DNA from: Candidatus Aenigmatarchaeota archaeon
GTDB lineage: Archaea; Aenigmatarchaeota; Aenigmatarchaeia; CG10238-14
Reading direction: 5' to 3'
Length of the DNA stretch: 64,000 nucleotides
Assembly: GCA_018304545.1 (NCBI GenBank)
Contig: JAGVVZ010000003.1
Location: 123,402 to 187,401, forward strand
Of the stretch, positions 20,644-30,345 are shown in pieces. Below the pieces are notes generated by a model. The model made no database searches and was not told where the DNA came from. It was given only the letters and a program-made list of their open reading frames with translations. Numbering within the stretch: the stretch's first letter is position 1; each line of letters opens with the position of its first letter. The translations under genes were made by a program, and so were the position numbers.

Positions 20644-22381
20644 TGTGTCGGTCCTCGGACATTAGTCAATATCGAAGCTAACCGAAAATGTCGACCATGG
20701 GAAAACTAGTTTATTAGATTCAATTAGAGGTAGTGCTGTAAATCTCAGCGAACCTGGGAAAATAACGCAGCATATAGGGGCAAGCTTTGTACCCATAGAA
20801 AACGTCAAAAAAATATGCGGCAACTTACTAGAAAAATTCAACATTGACATAACTATCCCGGGTTTGTTGTTTGTAGATACACCTGGTCATGAAGCATTCA
20901 CTACACTAAGAAGAAGGGGTGGATCTGTGGCTGACCTTGCAATTCTTGTAATAGACATCAATGAGGGATTTCAACCACAAACAAATGAAAGCCTTAATTA
21001 TCTAAAACAATTTAAAACGCCCTTTGTAGTAGCTGCAACTAAAATCGACTTAATTCACGGATGGCATCAGAACAAAACGTCATGCTTTTTGGAAAGCTTT
21101 CAGAAACAAAATCCGAAGATACAAGATGAAACTGAAAGACAATTATATAATGTCGTATCTCAACTTGCAGAAAGAGAATTTGAATCAGAAAGATTCGATA
21201 GAATTTCAGACTTTAAGAAGCAAGTCGCTATCGTGCCATGTTCAGGAAGAACTGGAGAAGGTATTGCAGAATTACTTATGACCCTAGCTGGATTAGCACA
21301 GAGATTTTTAAAGGATAGGTTGACGTTGTCAAAAGACGGAAGAGGCACAGTTCTCGAAGTTAAGGAAGTAAAAGGATTGGGGACAACAATCGACGTTATT
21401 GTCTATGACGGAAGAGTAGAAGTCGGTAATTATATTGTAATTGGTGGGCAAAAACCACTGATAACCAAAATCAAGGCCTTACTCCGACCACCTGCATTAA
21501 AAGAATTAAGAGTAGAGAAGAAGTTTGACAGTGTGAAAGAAGTTCATGCTGCGGCGGGGATAAAGATTTCTGCTCCGGATTTAGAAAATGTAATTTCAGG
21601 GAGTCCCATAATTTTCGTTTCCTCTGAAAAAGACTTAGGAAGAGCTAAAGAAATGGTTCAAAAAGAAGTACAAATTGTCGATTTCAAGAAAGATGTCGAT
21701 GGTGTTATTGCTAAAGCTGACACGCTAGGCAGTTTGGAAGCTCTAATAAAAATTTTAAATGATAATGAAATACCAATTAAAAAGGCAGAGATTGGAAATG
21801 TCAATAAACAAGATGTTATAGAACTTACGGCTGGCAGCAGTGAAATCAGAAAAACTATTTTGTGTTTTAATGTTGATTTGCAACCCGAGGCAGAAATTTT
21901 AGTAAGAGAAGGCAAAATACCAATATTCAAAAGTAATATCATATACCGGATAATCGAAGACTACAAAAAATGGGTTTATGATAAAACAGAAAGAGAAAAA
22001 TCAGAGAAATTAGAATCTGTTATTAGACCGTGCAGAGTAAGGATAATTCCTGGTCTTGTTTTCAGAAAACATAAACCAGCTATTTTTGGCGCAGAGGTCA
22101 CTGAAGGTGTTTTGAAAGTTGGAACACCGATGAGTTTAGAAAATGGAAAGGATGTTGGAAAAGTTAAACAAATACAAAAAGACGGCAAGAATGTGGATAT
22201 GATTAGAACGGGAGATAAAGCCGCCATATCCATAGACGAACCAACTATTGGAAGACAAATAAATGAAGGTGACATACTAATTTCAGTTATGACATCACAT
22301 AATTTGAATTTAATAAAAGAGATATGGGATAAATTACAGGATGATGAAAAATCATTGCTTGCTAAATGGAAAGTGATTTAA
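20624..22381 (+). CDS. infB: Translation initiation factor aIF5B, interrupted by a 27-nt insertion within G1
   Basis: MAIRQPIVSVLGH-[TAG...AAT]-VDHGKTSLLDSIRG...LLFVDTPGHEAF continuing in the same frame into ORF 20864..22381. Confidence 0.92.
20663..20689 (+). other. 27-nt in-frame insertion with TAG stop (candidate intron/untranslated gap)
   Basis: TAGTCAATATCGAAGCTAACCGAAAAT; removal gives GHVDHGKTS; boundary ambiguous by 2 nt (20661-20687 to 20663-20689). Confidence 0.7.
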
Positions 22382-22783
22382 TAATTTTTTTATTGTATCT
22401 TTTTCATCTTTATATTTCAACAGTCTGTAAGCCAATTTAAGACTAACCCATTTAAAACCGACAATACCTTCTTTTTTATCTGGAATTATTTTGTCATTTT
22501 TGTCAGCAAAAACAATATAGCATCTGACTTTCATTTTAATGTTTCTAGGATCAAAATAAATATACTCATGAATTTTTTTGGAAATTATAATTTTTTTTAA
22601 GCCCGTCTCCTCCTTAATTTCTCTTCTTAAAGCCTGTCTAGAACTCTCATTTTTTTCTACCCCACCTTTAACAAGTCTCCAAAACGGCTTCTTTTTATAA
22701 TAATAATCATAACGTCTCAGTAAAAGAATTCTATTTGAACTTTTATCCAAAATTACTGCTTGAACTTTTTGTTCTGTTTTCAT
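22352..22783 (-). CDS. NUDIX hydrolase
   Basis: GGVEKNESSRQALRREIKEETGL Nudix box. Confidence 0.9.
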   Translation of the reverse strand: MKTEQKVQAVILDKSSNRILLLRRYDYYYKKKPFWRLVKGGVEKNESSRQALRREIKEETGLKKIIISKKIHEYIYFDPRNIKMKVRCYIVFADKNDKIIPDKKEGIVGFKWVSLKLAYRLLKYKDEKDTIKKLLNHFPFSKQ

Positions 22784-22809
22784 TGAATAAAATTAGATTC
22801 GGAAGATAA

Positions 22810-23349
22810 TTAAGCTAAAACCTTTTCCGGTTCCGTGTCTCCCAATAAATATCTTATTTTTTGTTTAGATCTTTCTATTATTTCATCTAATTTCTCATTT
22901 CTTTCTAATTCTGGTAGTTCCTCTAAATCTTCTACCTGAATTAAAGTTCCTTTTGCAATTCTTGATAAATAATTTACTCTCCTATATCCAGTTAGAAATG
23001 TTGAACTTCCATTCGCACTGTTATCAGAATATATTTGGTTCGGCTTTAATGTACAACCATCTATTGCCATTCTTGAAAGAATAAATGCAAAAAATTCCGA
23101 TGGTTTTCCATATGCTTCTGGATACAATCCTCTGTGTTTCAAATAGTATTTATCTAATTTTCGTGGAAATTCTGATCTCGTAATTTCTCCTATTCCTAAC
23201 GAATACATAATAGCTGCATTGCAATAAAAAAGTAGAAATCTTATACTTGATTCATCGTCTGGCAATCGTGCATATCCCAGAACATTCACTAAAGCTTTTT
23301 TATATTCCACAATTGGTTTTTTTCCGTTAGTTCTACTAATCATTTTCAT
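22810..23349 (-). CDS. Hypothetical protein
   Basis: ORF track; overlaps upstream gene by 4 nt. Confidence 0.6.
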   Translation of the reverse strand: MKMISRTNGKKPIVEYKKALVNVLGYARLPDDESSIRFLLFYCNAAIMYSLGIGEITRSEFPRKLDKYYLKHRGLYPEAYGKPSEFFAFILSRMAIDGCTLKPNQIYSDNSANGSSTFLTGYRRVNYLSRIAKGTLIQVEDLEELPELERNEKLDEIIERSKQKIRYLLGDTEPEKVLA

Positions 23350-24341
23350 TCAACTTTTATTTCAATTGTACCTTCATTATTCCATCCATATGGATCATCA
23401 CACACAAGCTCTCTTAACGCTCTAAAGTTACTATTTAAAACCAGATTTATCCCGGAAAAATCACGTTGCCGCCAATCAGGCAAACATGCAAGTTTTACGC
23501 ATTCGCCCATAGATCTTCCATTAATACCATCTATTGCTGGAATCCATACTACAGGATATCCATCAAAGTACCAATTATCGTTGAAAGGTAATAAATACCC
23601 TGGAATTTGAAGTTGATGAGAATGTATATTAACTTTTAGTCTATTTCCTCTCAGTGTACTTGTATTCAGAACGCCTGCTGCCAAATTGTATTCAAATAAA
23701 ACTGGTAGAGATTGTTGTTCCCTACTTAAACCATATCTACTCAAATCTCTTTCTACCCCAAATATTTCGACTGCTCGACAATATTTATCTGCTATAGACT
23801 TTGGATCAGACGTTCTAGCGCCATTTACGCTTTTTATTGCTCCTCCTGGTTGAAATTCTTCTGATATTGTTGTATCTACATTTGTAAAATCATCTGTTGT
23901 AATAGAAAAATCATCGTCTACTGCGAATACCAAACCTGGCTTTGAATATATCCATATACCAAAAATTCCGTAAATGGATTTAATATATTCAACTAGTTTA
24001 GCACGTGCATTCTCTCTTGCTGTCGAGTAAGGTTCTTCTGCTTCAGGTATAAGCGTTACAGATTTTCCTTTAGTTAACCAACTCTGAAGATCCTCTAAAC
24101 CTACTAAATCAAGCAGTGTCGTGTATCTGTAAGTTTTTAGTCTATCCAGAGAAGAACCATATAAATCATATTTTACTCTATTTCTCGTTCCCATCACAAT
24201 TAGTTCTGGTAAACCGTATAGTATTTCTTTGGCTTTACTGAAAATATACCTTACATCAGGATCTTGTTCCGCTGCCAAGCTATATGGAGAAGTTGGAACT
24301 CTATATAAGATTTTTCGTGCAGGTGCAACGCTCGATGTCAT
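23346..24341 (-). CDS. Hypothetical protein
   Basis: ORF track. Confidence 0.65.
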   Translation of the reverse strand: MTSSVAPARKILYRVPTSPYSLAAEQDPDVRYIFSKAKEILYGLPELIVMGTRNRVKYDLYGSSLDRLKTYRYTTLLDLVGLEDLQSWLTKGKSVTLIPEAEEPYSTARENARAKLVEYIKSIYGIFGIWIYSKPGLVFAVDDDFSITTDDFTNVDTTISEEFQPGGAIKSVNGARTSDPKSIADKYCRAVEIFGVERDLSRYGLSREQQSLPVLFEYNLAAGVLNTSTLRGNRLKVNIHSHQLQIPGYLLPFNDNWYFDGYPVVWIPAIDGINGRSMGECVKLACLPDWRQRDFSGINLVLNSNFRALRELVCDDPYGWNNEGTIEIKVE

Positions 24342-24382
24342 AGCTACGATATAGAAATAAAGGATTTAAGAGTTTCTAGGAC

Positions 24383-25138
24383 TTATAAGTCATGGAATTT
24401 ACCTAAAAATGTGCCGTCTAAGAGATATATTTCCGCTTTCTTAAGATCTATAAAATCGTTTTTCATGAGTGGGCCTAGAAATTCAATCATGCCTGTGTTT
24501 TTATTTTGAACATTTATCGGACTTCCTGATATGAGTTTGTTAAACGATGGTATAACCACTACTTTCAGTTCTTTTATTTGTTTTTTATACTTTTCAAAAA
24601 TTTTTTCAGATCTAACGTTAGATTTAATCCAAATTGGTTTAACAATCCTATATCCTAGTTTGTCCTTAAATTCAATCGCAGGATGTATATGACTGATTAT
24701 TATGCAATCAGATGACAGCAAACTCTCAGCCGGCCAAGCATGACCATGCAAGAAACCATATTTCTTTATTTTGAAACCTTTTGAACTATGGATTTTAATG
24801 CCTTTGGGAACTATATTTTTTAAAAAAGTATCGTGATTTCCTATGCATATATCTATTCTCGCTATTTTTGAAAGTTCTTCTAAAAATACAGGAATCTCTC
24901 TTTGTTCTTGAAAACTTATGCCTGGGACTTCATGTTTAATGTCTCCCAATAGTACAAGCCTCTTCGCTCCAGTCTTCTTTATCAATTTTTCTATCTGGTT
25001 TCTCATTTTGTTGATTTGTGTGGGTATGTTAATCCCTGACTTGTAAAGCTCGTGTTCTATTCCTATATGTAGATCAGCGAGAACTAATGCAGAAATTTCA
25101 TCTATGAATAAAACTGGTTGATTATGAATAAACCTCAT
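24383..25138 (-). CDS. Calcineurin-like metallophosphoesterase (COG1407-like)
   Basis: LVLADLHIG, LLGDIKHE, GNHD, LHGHAWP, SHIHP motifs. Confidence 0.85.
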   Translation of the reverse strand: MRFIHNQPVLFIDEISALVLADLHIGIEHELYKSGINIPTQINKMRNQIEKLIKKTGAKRLVLLGDIKHEVPGISFQEQREIPVFLEELSKIARIDICIGNHDTFLKNIVPKGIKIHSSKGFKIKKYGFLHGHAWPAESLLSSDCIIISHIHPAIEFKDKLGYRIVKPIWIKSNVRSEKIFEKYKKQIKELKVVVIPSFNKLISGSPINVQNKNTGMIEFLGPLMKNDFIDLKKAEIYLLDGTFLGKFHDL

Positions 25139-25174
25139 AAAATCTAAATCGATTTCAAGTTTAAAACAATAATA

Positions 25175-25429
25175 CTACCCCAATCCCTTATCAATCTCTC
25201 CTAATCTAGATTTAATATCATCCACGTTCGTGCTAACTTCTGTCAACGACTGGCTCACCTGTTCTTCTGTTTTAATAGGTTTTACACCAACCTCTGTTTT
25301 TCCTTCATTTAAAATTCTTATAGCACCATAAACGACAAAAGCAACTATAGCGAGACCAACCAGAAATTTTAACCAAAAAGGTATATTGAAACTACTTCGT
25401 ATTTGCGGATTCATTTGTCTTGTTATCAT
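25175..25429 (-). CDS. Small single-TM protein with coiled coil
   Basis: ORF track; overlaps/adjoins upstream large gene. Confidence 0.6.
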   Translation of the reverse strand: MITRQMNPQIRSSFNIPFWLKFLVGLAIVAFVVYGAIRILNEGKTEVGVKPIKTEEQVSQSLTEVSTNVDDIKSRLGEIDKGLG

Positions 25430-28400
25430 TTATTAACCTCCTGAGTTTTACCATATTCATATTTCATTTCCATAAATTTGACCAGTGGACCGTCACATAA
25501 AGATAAGAAATCTTCTTTATTTCTCATATCTTCAAATCCTAAAGCATAATTATCAAATTTGCATGTCATTGACGCAAAACCATCTGGTATGCCACTGCCT
25601 TTCATTGTAACTTTCATTACACATTTATTATCTTCAATTCCATCTATTGTAACTTGCGGTTCATTTTCGCCTTCTGGAGCAAAACTAATTTTTTTACATA
25701 TCCTGAATGCTCTTTCAAAACAGTTCCCATCATTCTTGCAATCAGTCAACAAGCCTTCAGTTATTTCCTTGGCATCGCTGCCAGAGCTTAACATTAAATA
25801 TAATATGTCTTTTAACATAACTTCCTTGATATACTTAACATCTCCTTTAATTTCTACGACATCATCTATTGTCATCTTATCGATCCTTGATTTAATTTTA
25901 GATTTTATTTCGTCCACTTTTTCTTTAGCTGTCTCAAACATCGACGAAACTCTTCTGTATTTTTCTTCCTCAGGGGATTTTATCGACGCATAATAATCAG
26001 CTATTGCGTTTGTTTCTTTAGATAACTTATCCAACTCTATCTTAAGAGCATCCAACTTCAATGCCAATGACAACAACCCAGATGTGTCAGGAACTTTTTC
26101 AACTTTTTCAACATAAGTATTTCTGTCATCTCCCCTGGTTAGGCAGTCATGAAATACCACGCATCCCTGCTCGTTCTTTTTTACTATCAACTCTCCGCCT
26201 TTCTCTTTGCACTCACTATAAACCTTTTCAGGAACATCATTATAACAAGATTCTTTTTCACCGCACTTTAATACAGGACAACCTGTTTGAGAATCGAAAT
26301 CTTTGATCACTTTTAGCCCCTGCATCTCACACTCCTTTCCTATTGCTTTAGTAGGCGGAGTTATCTCTGAGCAACCTATTCTCTTCTCTTCATGAATACA
26401 TTTAGGAATCTTGCAGTTATTTTCAAAATTAATGAAACTCTTACCACCAACCTCTTCGCATTTTCTTAAAGCCGATTTTATTTCTTCATCGTTGGGACAT
26501 GAACGGGACTCAAACTGAACAGGGTACATGGAGATAGGAGCAATAGAAGCCGGGGTTGCACTCGTGCTACTTGTTTCAAATGAACATTCGACATACTCGC
26601 AACCGCTAAAATCTTTTCTAACTACAATATTGCCACCGTTGTTTAAACACTTCTCTTTTAAATAAGGTGGGTTTTGAGGACATTTCTTCTCACAATTGAC
26701 CTTAACAAATCCGCTTTCGTCTATTTCTCTTTTACATTCATTCGATGTTACTACCATCTCTCCACCACATTTGTCAAATTTGATTAAATTACCTGTACAA
26801 GAATCATACCACCCTTCCCTTTCAGTTCCTATATCTCTACAAGTTTTCTTGCAATGATAGGCACATTCTTTACAAGTACATGTATCACCTGATTCATAAC
26901 ATGGGTTTTTAGTTCCATCCGGGCACATGACATATTCCGGACATTTTCTTACAGGTGTTTTCTCGCATTCATAGCCGACAGCACATCCCTTATCATTATA
27001 AATGGTTTTCATTCTCCCATCCTTGCAATAGTCAGATGGAGGAGAGGTTAATCTGGGACACTCTTCTTGACTCTTGCATACAGATGAATCACAAGGCACT
27101 TGATATTGATTTGGTAAATTGCACCCGCCCTTATAGCATAATCTAGAAAATGTATCAAAGCAGCATGTGTCTTCCGATCTGCATTCATTCCACACTCTGA
27201 AGGAGTTTACTCCACATTTCGCGATGTCTCTTCTCACGTCCATAGTGGCAGAAATTCCATCTACATTAACTAATAGTGCTCCGGCTGAACCCACGTTTTC
27301 AAGTTTAAGAGTTTTCAAACCCACTTTTGTAGAATCTCCGGCATTTAGCGAAATCTCTCTACTTGTTTGGGGATTGCCCTCTTCATAAACAGTTAAAGTG
27401 GCCTTTCTTTCTGAGAAACTATCTGAATATCTTGCCTCTTTACTTGTTATACCCACGCCATTGATTATTTTTGACTCTCTTATTTCGTTATTTACATTAC
27501 ATCTTTTAGAACATGACTCATCGGCATACTTGCGCCAAACTTCATTAGATTTGCATGATGTAGAATCGCCTTGATCTTCTGAATAACCGTCATAGCATTG
27601 CCAATAGGCATTTCTATAGTTCATGCCAGAACGCAGAGTAGTTGTTGTCGACGGTGTTGTTAATGGACAATCTTGAGGGCACTTTCCGATCGTACAAGGA
27701 GCTAGAGGGCATATTTCGCCAGTACAAGGTGGGCAATACGCAGCTTCGCCTTCTTCACAAACACCGTTACCACATGCTGATTGAATGGTGGTTGTCGTTT
27801 CGCAGATTAATTTACCACAGGACTGGCAGCTGCTGCCTTCATATTTACACCCAGAAGGAGGAGCAGGACAACTAATACAAGAAGTGATTGTTGGGTTATT
27901 ACATGGACTTGCACAGTTAATACATCCGTTAGCATCTGGTAAATGATTATCTGGACATGGGTCCCAGACACATGCGATATCAGCACATTTTATTGTAGTA
28001 CTAGTCGGAGACAAACAAGCACCGTCTCTACATCCATTAGGACATTCATAAAAATCAACATATCTATATCCGTCTTGACAATAAAATTCTTGCAAAGAGT
28101 TTTGTGTTTGCGGCGTACCGCCAACATTTGCACTAGTGCCACATATATCTGTTACATAAGTGGATATCATACAATTAGACTGATCAGCACATTTAGTCAC
28201 TCCCGCTGTTGTTCCTTTAACATGATAGTTCTTACCATTATCAGAATCTTTGCATGATGGAATGATCATTGTCGTGGTAGTGATTGGCCTAGCCACACAC
28301 TGTCCGTTTTCTTCAACGCATTGCTTGTCTGAAGGCGATGCCACTAGAGCACAAGCAGTATCTGGATAAATTCTAGCACAAGTAAAACCACACCACCCGC

Positions 28401-28758
28401 AATATCCTTTTAAAGTGGTTGTTGTAGATAATGTTGCAGTTGTTTCGCAAATCAAAGTACCACAAGATTCACATGAACTGCCCTCATATCTACAACCTAT
28501 TGACGTCGATGGACAACTAACACACGCTTTTAGAGTTGTAGTAGTTGAGGGAACGCATGAAGGTGATTTATTACAAACACATGTTGTTCTATCAAAACCC
28601 CCATTGTTGCATCCTCCTCCCACATATCCTGGTGCACAATCGGTACAAACAGGTGGACAATCTGCATCCGTGAGCATGCAACCAATACTAGTCTCGTTTT
28701 GAGCACTTACAACCGTAATTAAACTTAAATATAATATTACAGCCAACAAAAACCGCAT
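25426..28758 (-). CDS. Large secreted Cys-rich protein with Thr-rich linkers
   Basis: Signal peptide; repeated CxSCP..GC.YEGSSC.SCG.LICETT modules; TTTT linkers; many Cys pairs. Confidence 0.85.
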   Translation of the reverse strand: MRFLLAVILYLSLITVVSAQNETSIGCMLTDADCPPVCTDCAPGYVGGGCNNGGFDRTTCVCNKSPSCVPSTTTTLKACVSCPSTSIGCRYEGSSCESCGTLICETTATLSTTTTLKGYCGWCGFTCARIYPDTACALVASPSDKQCVEENGQCVARPITTTTMIIPSCKDSDNGKNYHVKGTTAGVTKCADQSNCMISTYVTDICGTSANVGGTPQTQNSLQEFYCQDGYRYVDFYECPNGCRDGACLSPTSTTIKCADIACVWDPCPDNHLPDANGCINCASPCNNPTITSCISCPAPPSGCKYEGSSCQSCGKLICETTTTIQSACGNGVCEEGEAAYCPPCTGEICPLAPCTIGKCPQDCPLTTPSTTTTLRSGMNYRNAYWQCYDGYSEDQGDSTSCKSNEVWRKYADESCSKRCNVNNEIRESKIINGVGITSKEARYSDSFSERKATLTVYEEGNPQTSREISLNAGDSTKVGLKTLKLENVGSAGALLVNVDGISATMDVRRDIAKCGVNSFRVWNECRSEDTCCFDTFSRLCYKGGCNLPNQYQVPCDSSVCKSQEECPRLTSPPSDYCKDGRMKTIYNDKGCAVGYECEKTPVRKCPEYVMCPDGTKNPCYESGDTCTCKECAYHCKKTCRDIGTEREGWYDSCTGNLIKFDKCGGEMVVTSNECKREIDESGFVKVNCEKKCPQNPPYLKEKCLNNGGNIVVRKDFSGCEYVECSFETSSTSATPASIAPISMYPVQFESRSCPNDEEIKSALRKCEEVGGKSFINFENNCKIPKCIHEEKRIGCSEITPPTKAIGKECEMQGLKVIKDFDSQTGCPVLKCGEKESCYNDVPEKVYSECKEKGGELIVKKNEQGCVVFHDCLTRGDDRNTYVEKVEKVPDTSGLLSLALKLDALKIELDKLSKETNAIADYYASIKSPEEEKYRRVSSMFETAKEKVDEIKSKIKSRIDKMTIDDVVEIKGDVKYIKEVMLKDILYLMLSSGSDAKEITEGLLTDCKNDGNCFERAFRICKKISFAPEGENEPQVTIDGIEDNKCVMKVTMKGSGIPDGFASMTCKFDNYALGFEDMRNKEDFLSLCDGPLVKFMEMKYEYGKTQEVNK

Positions 28759-28879
28759 AATACTAAAATAGATTTCTAGTTATTAAAAAACTGTGTTATT
28801 ACTTTTATGGGACTAAAATAACGTCCTTATAAATATTACTATTCAATAGTAAATTACTTTAAAGTGGTGAAGTGATTTA

Positions 28880-30211
28880 ATGAGTACCAATGATCAATCT
28901 GTTCTACTAAGTAGATTATTTGGAATTTTTATAGATCAAGGAATGAATAGAGATACTGCAAGAGTATTTGTATCACCCCATACATCAGCTGGATTTAACG
29001 GCATAAATCATATTCCTTACACAAATGGTCAAAAAATATCACTAGGTGTTTTAGATCCACAAACTGCAAGAGATGTTGTTGAAGCAATAAAAATGTCGGG
29101 GGGGAATATTGTTAGATATCCCGGTCCCAGAATAAATTCATTTGATATAACTACAAGCTCAGCGGAGGCTACTTTGGATGATTATTTAATAGAAGCTGCA
29201 TATAGACTAGAAGTTAAGCATCCAACTCCGTATGGATTTGATATTTATACCTTTGACAATGCTATTGTAAGACCTGATAAACGTATTATTCACATCAATA
29301 TGCATGACCGATCTGTCCCTGTTTTTTCTAGATATGATGAAAATGCTATTAGAAAAATTATCTCACTTAGTATGGATGAGGAACAGCATTTAAAAAGAAG
29401 AGATGAACCATCGGATGAAAGAGACTCTTTAGTTCAAGCATTGATTAGTTTGGGAAGATCAACTGATTATTCCAGAAGAGATATATTGGCAGAGTTAGGT
29501 GTTGATAATCTTACATTTTACAGAACATTTTATGCAGTGAAAGAATTAAAACGTAATCAAAATGGTAAATTTTATCATCATTTTGGACATTTCATTAGAT
29601 GCGTCGATGATTCGCTATTTTTAACAATGAAGTTAATAGAAGCCGGGTATAGACCTGACGTTAATGTCGTAGCGAATGGTGCAATGACACACGATGCTGG
29701 AATTGGTAATTCAGATCATGAAGAAGTCGGAATTAAAATAGTTGAAGAATGGAATTGGTTAAGACCATATATTCATGATATTGGAAAAACTATTTTAGGA
29801 ACTAGAGTTATAGGCTCTCCACCAAAATATCCGCCAGAATCATTAGAAGCTCAAATAGTCAGAGACTCTGACCAAAGATCATTTAGTGATGAAAAATATT
29901 TCTTATTAGGAAATTTACAATTAATAGCAGAATTCGGGGCCAGAGATCCTGAAAAATGGTATAATGGTACACTAGAAATGCTCCAAAGTCATGCAACAGC
30001 ATTAGCAGAACCAGCAAAAGGGGCCAGAAACGTATGTTTTGCATATTGTACAGAACCAGCAAGAAGTCTTTGGGATGCGGGTGTGTACGAAAATACTCGA
30101 TTATGGTTGAAAATAGGAAAATCTTTCTCTAGAGATGCTATAAGTTATATAGAAAATGGCGGGGATATAAGATTTTTCCCTGTTCACCGTTATATGACAA
30201 CTGATAGTTAA
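28880..30211 (+). CDS. Hypothetical protein with putative HD-type phosphohydrolase region
   Basis: HHFGHFIRC...THDAGIGNSDHEEVG...HDIGK. Confidence 0.6.
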   Translation: MSTNDQSVLLSRLFGIFIDQGMNRDTARVFVSPHTSAGFNGINHIPYTNGQKISLGVLDPQTARDVVEAIKMSGGNIVRYPGPRINSFDITTSSAEATLDDYLIEAAYRLEVKHPTPYGFDIYTFDNAIVRPDKRIIHINMHDRSVPVFSRYDENAIRKIISLSMDEEQHLKRRDEPSDERDSLVQALISLGRSTDYSRRDILAELGVDNLTFYRTFYAVKELKRNQNGKFYHHFGHFIRCVDDSLFLTMKLIEAGYRPDVNVVANGAMTHDAGIGNSDHEEVGIKIVEEWNWLRPYIHDIGKTILGTRVIGSPPKYPPESLEAQIVRDSDQRSFSDEKYFLLGNLQLIAEFGARDPEKWYNGTLEMLQSHATALAEPAKGARNVCFAYCTEPARSLWDAGVYENTRLWLKIGKSFSRDAISYIENGGDIRFFPVHRYMTTDS

Positions 30212-30213
30212 TA

Positions 30214-30327
30214 TCATAATTTACTAAATAAAAATATCAAAGCCAGAACTACGATTATTATAACGATTATTATTTTTCCGTATGTTTTCCAATACTCTAG
30301 TATTGAGTTCCCACTTGATTTCTCCAT
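30214..30327 (-). CDS. 37-aa membrane mini-protein, class III signal peptide-like
   Basis: MEKSSGNSILEYWKTYGKIIIVIIIVVLALIFLFSKL; below ORF-track cutoff. Confidence 0.5.
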   Translation of the reverse strand: MEKSSGNSILEYWKTYGKIIIVIIIVVLALIFLFSKL

Positions 30328-30345
30328 AATTTGGTATATTTCGTT

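Noticed and set aside
20864-22381. aIF5B read as a GTPase starting at TTG 20864
   Set aside because: This start would remove the whole P-loop and switch I; upstream in-frame sequence is clearly the conserved N-terminus, so it is a track artefact of the TAG.
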